NCBI GenBank assembly: GCA_964484475.1
Contig: CAZAFU010000009.1
Coordinates: 1 to 42,793, forward strand
Direction of reading: 5' to 3'
DNA from: Parvularcula sp964484475
GTDB lineage: Bacteria > Pseudomonadota > Alphaproteobacteria > Caulobacterales > Parvularculaceae
DNA: 42,793 bases
In this document: positions 8,394 through 15,512 of the stretch, piece after piece
How positions within the stretch are numbered: the stretch's first letter is position 1
How the letters are laid out: each line of letters opens with the position of its first letter
The notes under the pieces: model-generated
What the model saw: the letters and a program-made list of their open reading frames with translations, nothing else
What the model was told of the DNA's origin: nothing
Database searches by the model: none
Program-made: the position numbers and the translations under genes

Positions 8394-9658
8394 CCCTCAT
8401 CCGCGCTGCGGTCGCTGCGGCGACCATCCTGTCCGCCTCGTCCGCGGGCGCGAACGATCTCAGCGTTGACGGTCGCGCGGCCGTAGCGGTTGACGCAAAA
8501 GGCCTGGCCCAGGCCTACCTGCTCGTTGTGCCTGAGTGGGAGGCAGCACTGTCCGACTCCGTCTGGGCCGAGATGTCGGTGCGGCTGGAGGCGGCAGGCG
8601 GGGATACGGGCATTGGCGACGTATCGGGCTTCTCACCCCTGTCAGAGCCCGTGCCCCACGACGGTGCGGACGTCCGTGCAGAAATCGACCGTCTGATCCT
8701 CCGCATCGAAGGCGAGCGGCTGAGCCTTGACCTTGGAAAGCAGGTCCTTGCATGGGGGAGTCTCGACGGCATCCGGATCACCGACCAGTTCAATCCCGTC
8801 CGGCTGACTGAAGGGCTTGCCCGCGCTCCGAGGCCCGACCGTATCCCGATCTGGGCAGCGAGACTGCGCGCCCGTATGGGCCCCGTCATGCTCGACCTTG
8901 CAGCCTCGCCCGACCCCACGGTCAACCAGCTGGCGCAGCCCGGGGACCGCTTCTTTCCGAAAGCGCCCCGGTTCCGGGGAGGCTTCGGACCGGACATTCA
9001 GCTTCCTGAGCTTACGCGCGAGGACCGCGACAGGCTCGTTGCCGATGGGGTTCTCGGTGCGCGGCTTTCGATCGAGGCTGGACGGACCGATCTGCGATTC
9101 TCCGCCCTCAGCGGTCCCGAGCAGCAGGGCGTTCTTCGCCCCTCCCGCGAGGGCGGCGTCGTCCTCGAGCATGACCGGAGAACCCTTTTCGGCGCCGAGT
9201 TCGTCCGGCCCGCAGGCGATCTGATCCTGCGCGCGGAGGTCGCCTTCTCCCCCGATCTTCCGGTCAACCTCGAAGGGCCCGCGCTCCTCGACGACGAGGA
9301 CAGGTCCCAGGTCCTGGCGGGCATCGGCGCTGATTTCTTTGGTCCGTCGGAAACTTTCGTCAATGTCCAGTTGCTCCTCGACCATATCCCCGAAGGTGAA
9401 CGACTGATCCGCCCCCAAACCGACGCTGTCGCGACGGTCAGCGCCAAGAAACGGTGGGCGGATGAGCGCTGGGGCGTCTCGGCGGAATGGCTCCAGTCGC
9501 TCAGCCAGGGCGACGGCCTGACGAGGGCTGAACTCTCCCGCCGGGTCAATGACACGTTCGACCTCACCTTCGGGGCGGATGTCTTTCACGGAACCGAAGA
9601 CGGCATATTCGGTCAGTTCAGAGAGGAGTCCCGCATCCTGATCGGGGTTCGCTTCTGA
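8390..9658 (+). CDS. Outer-membrane beta-barrel protein (DUF1302-like)
   Basis: A 422-residue exported protein. A signal peptide (about residues 1-21, cleaved near SAGA-ND) is followed by alternating beta strands throughout and a terminal aromatic residue (ILIGVRF), as expected for insertion by the BAM machinery. The segment LDLGKQVLAWGSLDGIRITD followed by NPV resembles the 'G.....WG....  .D..NP' block of DUF1302-type barrels that accompany LolA-like and MMPL genes. The start overlaps the LolA-like stop (ATGA). Substrate and exact family are unconfirmed. Confidence 0.7.
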   Translation: MTLIRAAVAAATILSASSAGANDLSVDGRAAVAVDAKGLAQAYLLVVPEWEAALSDSVWAEMSVRLEAAGGDTGIGDVSGFSPLSEPVPHDGADVRAEIDRLILRIEGERLSLDLGKQVLAWGSLDGIRITDQFNPVRLTEGLARAPRPDRIPIWAARLRARMGPVMLDLAASPDPTVNQLAQPGDRFFPKAPRFRGGFGPDIQLPELTREDRDRLVADGVLGARLSIEAGRTDLRFSALSGPEQQGVLRPSREGGVVLEHDRRTLFGAEFVRPAGDLILRAEVAFSPDLPVNLEGPALLDDEDRSQVLAGIGADFFGPSETFVNVQLLLDHIPEGERLIRPQTDAVATVSAKKRWADERWGVSAEWLQSLSQGDGLTRAELSRRVNDTFDLTFGADVFHGTEDGIFGQFREESRILIGVRF

Positions 9659-9710
9659 CCATCTGGCGGACCCCGTCCGATGGACTGGATGGGATCGAGC
9701 TTGGATACCG

Positions 9711-10039
9711 ATAGGTGATGGGCCGATCCAGGACAGCGCCACCGACCTCCACTCCATGCAGGCGCGCTTCTACGAACCCGCCTCGGGCAGGTTCCGCTCT
9801 ATCGGCCCGTCACGTTCTCACCGGCAAGACCGGCCACGTTCAACCGTTACGCCTACGGCGCAAACGATTCTTTGAAAAACATCAACCCGGATGGCGAGCA
9901 AACTGCTACGTCGACGCAGAAGACTTGGGCAGGTGGTGGCCTTGCCCCAAGGCGCCCTCGTTCGTTTCGAGAGTCCTTGGGGTTGATAGCTGATGGTTGG
10001 GTTCATGGCGAGCGCGGGGATCAGCTGGCCGTCGGGTAG
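9711..10039 (+). pseudogene. RHS/YD-repeat core remnant, frameshifted
   Basis: The frame from about 9711 reads DGPIQDSATDLHSMQARFYE then PASGRFRSIGP. After a -1 shift near 9809 a second frame continues VTFSPARPATFNRYAYGAND, SLKNINPDGE, and runs to a stop at 10037-10039. Together these match the RHS-associated core: '..GL..M.AR.Y.P..GRF...DP......N.Y.Y..N.P....DP.G'. There is no start codon, no upstream YD-repeat region, and the frame is broken, so this is a fragment of an RHS polymorphic-toxin-type gene. The roughly 50-residue variable tail after DPDGE might once have begun a toxin domain but is not recognisable. Confidence 0.75.
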
Positions 10040-10357
10040 GCGAGATGATCGCCTGGGTTCTTTCGCCGCGATCGAGAACGATCTCACCCCGGGCCGGGCC
10101 GGGCCGGGACGTCGCGGAGGGGACCAGCGATCACCCTTGGCGTTGATGTGTCGACGATCGTTTCCGCGGGGCCCGGAAAGACCGGTGGGTGTGCCCCGCG
10201 GCGAACCCGTCGCCGGATGGTCAACCTATTCTGTACACCAACGACGTAAGTCCTGCGCTTGGCGGCGACGATTTCCAGTTCCGCTGACAGCCCGACCCGT
10301 CAGGCTACCCTGTCGCGGGCCCGTTGCCGCGACGCGATTTGGCCTTCCGTGGGAGAG
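10040..10357. other. Intergenic stretch with a short tandem repeat
   Basis: No supported gene. A short tandem repeat of GGGCC units lies at about 10090-10108 (cgggccgggccgggccggg). A short frame near 10215-10283 reads SPDGQPILYTNDVSPALG and looks like a fragment of a secreted protein, but it is too short to assign. Confidence 0.3.
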
Positions 10358-11974
10358 TTAGAAGAACCCGTCATAGGGGTTGCCGATTCTTCCCAGCTCC
10401 ATGGCGGCGTTCTTGTCCATCGCCGCCTGGAGTTCGTCCCGCATGATCCCCTCCATGTTGACGGGGACCATACCGGTCACGGCAAAGGACACCTTCTGGG
10501 GTCGGCTCCGGGCTACCCTCGGTCCCGAGCGATCATAGACCGCAAAGCCACCCCCCCGGCGGCTGAGCGCCGTCACTGTCAGGCCGGGTGTGGTTCGCAG
10601 CATCTGTGCGGTGCCGTTGTCGACCGGGATGAGTTCGCCGCCGGAGTCGACGACAGCATATCCGCTTCCCCTGCTCCGGCGACTGCCGCTGTACTCGACC
10701 AGGCCGGATGAGGACGACTGAGCCTGCATCCGGTTGTATTCGTCGATCCTGGCCTGCTCACTGGCAAGATGCTGCGTGTACGTTGTGCTCGCGGCGTGCA
10801 GGACTGCCGCGGTCGCGACGACCCAGGTGAAATCCGCCTCCTTCGCAGTGACCCACGGTGGCTCCGCGAGGTTGGATTCGGGAAGCTTGAGACGCCTGAG
10901 CGATGCCAGCTTCTGGTCCGTGGCCGGGCCGGAACGCCACTGGACATCGAAGGTCTCGCCAGCCCGCCTCACGGTGAGGGTCGCGCTGTCTCCCGCCTTC
11001 TCAAGTCTCTTGGCGACATCCTCCGGTCCATCGACCTTCCTTCCGTTCACGGCGAGGATAAGGTCCCCGGTATAAAGAGAATTCTCGCAGGCACGAGATC
11101 CGAAATGGACGCCGTCGACATAGGCGCCGGATCTCTGTCCGACGAGTTTGCGCTCTTTCGAATTGAAATCCGCCCTGAGCATCCGGAGGCCGAGGTCGAA
11201 CGGAGCGGGCTTGGTCTCGACGGCCGCTTCCGGCGCAGGTCCGAGGAGGCCGACGGCCACCCGGCTTTCGCTGCCGCGGAGGTACCGGACCTCGACTTCT
11301 TCGCCAGCGCGGTCGAGGAGAAGGTCGTCGAGGTGACGCGCAGCGAAGACGGCCTTGTCATCCACCGCGATGATCCGATCGCCGCGTTGCAGGCCCATCC
11401 GATGTGCCGGGCTGTTGTCGGCGATTTCCGTCAGTGTGACCAGATTGATGCCGCAGCCGCCGACCCCGAGGATGTCTGCGGGCGAGTCCCCGTAAAACCC
11501 CCCGAAGAGGTGTCCGTCATCGTCCGCCTTGCGCCAGAAGGTCATGAGGTAGCGATGCTGGTTCAGCCGGGCCGGCTGCGGCGGGGCAAGCAGCGCGATC
11601 TCGGCACCTTGCCGCTTGGCCGCGGTCCTCGCGTTCCACTTCGCAGCGCGGGGAACGAGCGGCCCGACGAATTGGGAGAAGCCGGTGAGCTGGTAGCCTT
11701 GCCGGTGCATCGCCGCGACTTCTGCCTCGAAGTCCTTTGCGATGCGAGAGGTGACATCCGAACCGTCGATCCGATCCGCCCTCAGCGCCTCGGCCTTTTC
11801 GTCGGGGACAGCCGACTGGTAGGTCATGTTGCTGTAGCTGGCGCAGCCGGAAAGCATGAGAGCGACGGTGGCGGTGGACAGGCTACGAAGTCCCGGCGAT
11901 GGCCTCCGGGCGCTTGCTTTCCGCAGACTTGTCCTGGTCTTCCCTGGATCGGGTCGGGTTTCACGTTCGATCAT
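10358..11974 (-). CDS. Lipoprotein with two PDZ domains
   Basis: A 538-residue lipoprotein: after a basic n-region, TATVALMLSGC places the lipidated Cys at residue 44. Two PDZ-like domains follow. The first (about 155-240) has ADNSPAHRMGLQRGDRIIAV. The second (about 270-365) has ENSLYTGDLILAVNGRKVDG. A polar helical part rich in Gln/Ser comes next, and the C-terminus is beta-rich. No protease catalytic triad is visible, so it is a peptide-binding or scaffold protein in the periplasm rather than a DegP/HtrA protease. The ATG start has GAGGAGAAA 7 nt upstream. It is divergent from the PP2C gene, suggesting a shared control region with the Ser/Thr-phosphorylation cluster. Confidence 0.75.
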   Translation of the reverse strand: MIERETRPDPGKTRTSLRKASARRPSPGLRSLSTATVALMLSGCASYSNMTYQSAVPDEKAEALRADRIDGSDVTSRIAKDFEAEVAAMHRQGYQLTGFSQFVGPLVPRAAKWNARTAAKRQGAEIALLAPPQPARLNQHRYLMTFWRKADDDGHLFGGFYGDSPADILGVGGCGINLVTLTEIADNSPAHRMGLQRGDRIIAVDDKAVFAARHLDDLLLDRAGEEVEVRYLRGSESRVAVGLLGPAPEAAVETKPAPFDLGLRMLRADFNSKERKLVGQRSGAYVDGVHFGSRACENSLYTGDLILAVNGRKVDGPEDVAKRLEKAGDSATLTVRRAGETFDVQWRSGPATDQKLASLRRLKLPESNLAEPPWVTAKEADFTWVVATAAVLHAASTTYTQHLASEQARIDEYNRMQAQSSSSGLVEYSGSRRSRGSGYAVVDSGGELIPVDNGTAQMLRTTPGLTVTALSRRGGGFAVYDRSGPRVARSRPQKVSFAVTGMVPVNMEGIMRDELQAAMDKNAAMELGRIGNPYDGFF

Positions 11975-12290
11975 GGCTTTCTCCTCTCGTCGGGCCGTTT
12001 TTCATGAGGAGCTTCATCTGCCCTCACACAGGTAAGCGTCATTCGGAGGCGAAAACGGTCATTCGGCGATCGAGCCTCGCTGGATCCCGCAGCCGCTGTT
12101 CCAAAACCCATGGGAGCCCGCGAAGAAGAACCTCCCCGGTCACAGTGAGGACGCCTTGGCCGCGCTCCTTGCCGGCGCAGTGCGGGGAAACTATCGTGTC
12201 CGGGATCATGCCCCTCCTCAGGGCCCAGTCTTCCCGGATCTTCGGCGGCACCGCCCGGCAACCAGAGATCTTCCGCCAAAGGAGAGCCCA
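11975..12290. other. Divergent intergenic region
   Basis: This lies between the PDZ lipoprotein start and the PP2C start and must hold both promoters; no convincing -35/-10 pair stands out. The PP2C frame is open back to 12036, with TTG at 12156 and GTG at 12180. The translated text there (for example WIPQPLFQNPWEPAKKN) has no ribosome-binding site at either codon, so I treat it as untranslated, with moderate doubt. Confidence 0.35.
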
Positions 12291-13043
12291 CTGTTTGACG
12301 TCAACACCGCTGCGATCATCGGGGACCGGGACGAGCAGCAGGATGCCGTCGCGACCGCGCCCTGGCGGGAGGACGGTTCTGACGGGGTCATCATCGCCCT
12401 CGCCGATGGAATGGGCGGGCATGCGGACGGTGCGCTGGCCGCACAATTGGCAGTCGAGCACGGGCTGAAGGCGTTCCTGGACAGCGAGGCTTCGTTGGCG
12501 GACAGGCTCGACGCCACCTGGCGGGCTGCCAATCGAGCGATCGCCGACGCGGCTCACCAGAGCCAGCCCGGACCCGGCAGGACCATCGGCTGCACCTTCA
12601 TTCTGGCGGCGGTATCGGAAAGCGGCGTGGCCTTCGTCTCGGTCGGCGACAGCGTCATCTATCGCTGGCGGGGAGGCGCGCTCGAGAGGCTCAACGAAGA
12701 CCACTCCTATGGCGCGATCCTCGAGACCGAAGTGCGAGCAGGGCTGATGACACAGGCTGAAGCCGCCGCGAACCCGCGGCGCCACAGATTGGTGTCGGCC
12801 TTGACAGGAGACAGGGTGCCTTGCGTCGATCTTCAGGCAGAGGCCATTCAGCTCGACGCGGGAGACCGGTTGCTGATTGCAAGCGATGGAATTATCGCTC
12901 TCGGCATGGAGGACGCTGCGCGGCTCATGGACGGCGAAGCCGCGGAAGAAATCGCGAGGGCACTTCTCCAGACACTCCGTGAAGGGACGACGAAAAATCT
13001 CGACAACACCACCGTAGCAGTCGTCATGCGGCAGGACAGGTAG
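12291..13043 (+). CDS. PP2C-type Ser/Thr protein phosphatase
   Basis: A 250-residue metal-dependent phosphatase (PPM/PP2C family). Signature motifs are all present: GDRDEQQDA (residues 11-19), IALADGMGGHADG with the metal-binding Asp 39, FVSVGDSVIYRWR, IASDGI, and a C-terminal DNTTVAVV. The likely start is CTG at 12291: AAAGGAGA at 12278-12285 is ideally spaced, and the domain begins directly after it. Weaker alternatives are TTG 12156 and GTG 12180. It probably removes phosphates placed by the membrane kinase encoded downstream on the other strand. A strong hairpin terminator follows the stop by 12 nt. Confidence 0.88.
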   Translation: MFDVNTAAIIGDRDEQQDAVATAPWREDGSDGVIIALADGMGGHADGALAAQLAVEHGLKAFLDSEASLADRLDATWRAANRAIADAAHQSQPGPGRTIGCTFILAAVSESGVAFVSVGDSVIYRWRGGALERLNEDHSYGAILETEVRAGLMTQAEAAANPRRHRLVSALTGDRVPCVDLQAEAIQLDAGDRLLIASDGIIALGMEDAARLMDGEAAEEIARALLQTLREGTTKNLDNTTVAVVMRQDR

Positions 13044-13054
13044 TGTGGGTCGGA

Positions 13055-13092
13055 GGCCCTGCTCATGGATCGACCCGGAGCAGAGCCTTTTT
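13055..13092 (+). terminator. Intrinsic terminator after the PP2C gene
   Basis: A 10-position stem with one mismatch (GGCCCTGCTC pairing with GAGCAGAGCC) has a 13-nt loop and is followed at once by TTTTT. It sits 12 nt after the phosphatase stop codon and before the convergent lipoprotein gene. An overlapping alternative pairing (GGGTCG with CGACCC, 13047-13076) is also possible. Confidence 0.7.
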
Positions 13093-13118
13093 CGTTACAG
13101 TCTGCCCAGATGCGTCGC

Positions 13119-15302
13119 CTAGTAGCTGTAGGTGACGTTGAGGCGGAACTGTGTGCCCCTGTCGGCATTGACGCGGACGACGGCAGTCGTCTCGCCTTCA
13201 CGCCAGTGCTCCGCCGGATCATACCGAAAGCCCGCGATATAGTCCGCTCCGGCTTCAAATCCGGTAAAATCGAAATCCCCGACATCGCTGTCCCGGAGAT
13301 TGATATCCATGCAGAAGTCCTCGAATTTGTAGCTCAGCGGCAGGCTGGTGCCCGGGCCGTCCTCTGTTCCTTTCTCGAAGCTGTATGTTCCCGTGTAGTC
13401 CGCATTGCGTACCACCTCGGATACGAAATTGCTCCCCAGTGCTCCGCAATTGGCATTGGCGATGCCGACCCTGATGTCAGGCTTTCGTGTCGTCGCGTTC
13501 CCTGAATCCCAGTGCCGGCCCTCCCAGTTGAGTTCACTGAACCCCAGCACCTCGATGCTGTTGATCGTCACTGCAGTGGGCCGGTCGGTGGACACGGGTG
13601 GAGGTGTCGGCGCGATCGGCTGGCCCACAATGAGGCCGATCGGCACGCCGCCGTCACCTTTTTCGGTGTACGCAGCGTCCTTGAACTCCCTGAAGTTCGC
13701 GCCGGTGACGCTGCTTCTCGCCTCGTTCTCGAGTTCGATGGCGAAGAGGCCGTCGGCCATCTCTCCATCTGCCGTGGAGGCAGCGGTGAAACCGAGGGTA
13801 TCGCTGTCTGCCGACCAGGTGAAGTCCCTGGCCGATAATGTCCCGGAGATCGCGGATACATTCAGTCCACCAACGGTCATAAGGTCGAAGAAGCCAACTG
13901 CCGTCTCCTTGAGGTAGGCGATCTGTTCGCCGTTCGCTGACCACCTGAAGCGGTCGATGGTCTCACCGCTCGCGAGGGGACCGCTGACCCTGAGGCTCCC
14001 CCCGCCTGACGTCCGCCAGATTTCCTGCGGCCCATCCGCCGTGGATTTCTGCAGGATGGCGAGGTCGTTCGAAGTCGGTCCAAACGAGAAGTCCCGGATT
14101 GAATGGCCGGCGCGGTGAACGAGGCTCGGGGTGCCCGGGTCTTGACCGTCGATCACGCTCACCGTCACCAGGTCCGTCAGCTCGTTGAGCCGACGACCCT
14201 CGACAAAGGCGACCTTGGAGCCGTCGCGGGACCAGCGGCACAGCTCGTCCGTCGCAAGCTCCGCGCTGCTGAGTTGCCTGTCGTTCGCCGCGCCACTCGA
14301 TAAGTCGCTGAGATAAATCTCCGTCGCGCGGTCCTTTGTTCCTGCGATGCACACAAGGTTGCTGTTCGGCGACAGTGCGACATGTTCGATGGCGCCGGTC
14401 GTGATGAGGCGTACGCTGTTGCGAGGAGCGCCGCCAACCTCATGGACATTGAGTGCGTGCGGAAAACGTGCGCCGCCCGAGTTCGTTGCCTTGCTGTCGA
14501 AATAGCGCAGCTCGAAATCCGCGACTTCCTGGAGAATATAGCGTCCGTCAGCTGACCACTGCGGGTTGCGGACCTCGACGACGGCGGGATTTCGGATACC
14601 GCCACTGATCTTCTCGAAGCCTGTCCCGTCGATGTTGACGAGAAAGACCTCCTGCGCCTGGACGCTCGGGTCCGACAAGTTGCCCGCGAGGACGAGGCGG
14701 TCGCTGTCCGGCGACCAGTCGAAGCTGTAGACCGAAGGATAGATCTTGCCTGGGTCGGGTGTCAGGTCCGGGCTGACGGCCACCGGCGTTCCGCTATCTG
14801 ACGGAACGACGAAGAGACGCGGGCCACGGTTGCTGCGCGTGGTCGCGATATAGGCAACGTATTGCCCGTCCGGTGAAACCTGGAAGTTCAGGACTCTACT
14901 CCCGAGATCGACGAACTGATCGCTCAGCCGGCGGACGTCGGTGCCATTGTCCAGCGCGCGATAGAGCTCGACGGTTCCGTTGCCCGGATTGGTATCACTT
15001 GCGAGAAAGAAGATGGGCTCGGGTGAGCCTGCTTCCGGTGCCGGCGGCGGTGCGGGCGCGGGTGCCGCAGGTGGCGGTGAAGGAGTTTCGCTCGAGGGCG
15101 GCGGGGGAGCGGGTTGTGCCGGAATGCCTGCCCCGCCACCTCCGCCGCCACCACAGGCGGCCAGGAGCGCTGTCGCGGTGACGGTCGCGACAAGGCGCAG
15201 GCGCACCCCTTGCGACCGGGGCCTGAAACGGCCGCCCTTCACGCAGGGCGAGATTGCTCCCGGCGAACGGATCGCGCTGGGCATGGCATCGGGTCTGATC
15301 AT
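13119..15302 (-). CDS. PD40 beta-propeller lipoprotein (TolB-like)
   Basis: A 727-residue lipoprotein. TATALLAAC puts the lipidated Cys at residue 50, followed by a seven-Gly run and a Pro/Ala-rich spacer to about residue 95. The body holds repeated PD40/WD40-like blades with the 'SPDG.....' signature, for example FQVSPDGQYVAYIATT, FDWSPDSDRLVLAG, PQWSADGRYIL, CRWSRDGSKVAFVEG, FRWSANGEQIAYLKE and FTWSADSDTLGFT. A separate beta-rich C-terminal domain (from about 600) ends in NVTYSY. The ATG start has AGGAGA 8 nt upstream. The protein is probably anchored to a membrane on the periplasmic side. It lies between the phosphatase and kinase genes, so it could be part of the same signalling cluster; no enzymatic motif is visible. 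Confidence 0.8.
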   Translation of the reverse strand: MIRPDAMPSAIRSPGAISPCVKGGRFRPRSQGVRLRLVATVTATALLAACGGGGGGGAGIPAQPAPPPPSSETPSPPPAAPAPAPPPAPEAGSPEPIFFLASDTNPGNGTVELYRALDNGTDVRRLSDQFVDLGSRVLNFQVSPDGQYVAYIATTRSNRGPRLFVVPSDSGTPVAVSPDLTPDPGKIYPSVYSFDWSPDSDRLVLAGNLSDPSVQAQEVFLVNIDGTGFEKISGGIRNPAVVEVRNPQWSADGRYILQEVADFELRYFDSKATNSGGARFPHALNVHEVGGAPRNSVRLITTGAIEHVALSPNSNLVCIAGTKDRATEIYLSDLSSGAANDRQLSSAELATDELCRWSRDGSKVAFVEGRRLNELTDLVTVSVIDGQDPGTPSLVHRAGHSIRDFSFGPTSNDLAILQKSTADGPQEIWRTSGGGSLRVSGPLASGETIDRFRWSANGEQIAYLKETAVGFFDLMTVGGLNVSAISGTLSARDFTWSADSDTLGFTAASTADGEMADGLFAIELENEARSSVTGANFREFKDAAYTEKGDGGVPIGLIVGQPIAPTPPPVSTDRPTAVTINSIEVLGFSELNWEGRHWDSGNATTRKPDIRVGIANANCGALGSNFVSEVVRNADYTGTYSFEKGTEDGPGTSLPLSYKFEDFCMDINLRDSDVGDFDFTGFEAGADYIAGFRYDPAEHWREGETTAVVRVNADRGTQFRLNVTYSY

Positions 15303-15512
15303 GGTCGTCTCCTGTTTCAGGTCGCAACCAGCTCGCTGGTCACGTCTCTCTCGCGGCCATGGTCGGCCTCACTCAGGAAAGCGGAGTGCGGCGCCGGAGA
15401 CGGTCATGGACGACTGAAGAAAATTCCGGGGAGGACGGTTGGCCCGAATGCGGAAGGAAAAAACCGCAGGGTAGGGGCGTGCAAGACACCCCCCAGCTTC
15501 AACAGGCGCGGG

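Noticed and set aside
10090..10108. GGGCC tandem repeat as a CRISPR or recombination site
   Set aside because: Only about three short units, no spacers and no associated genes; ordinary GC-rich slippage is sufficient.
15430..15500. Possible minus-strand terminator after the kinase gene (T6 run near a GC hairpin)
   Set aside because: The hairpin and the T-run are separated by about 10 nt and the stem needs a wobble pair, so it does not meet the usual pattern.
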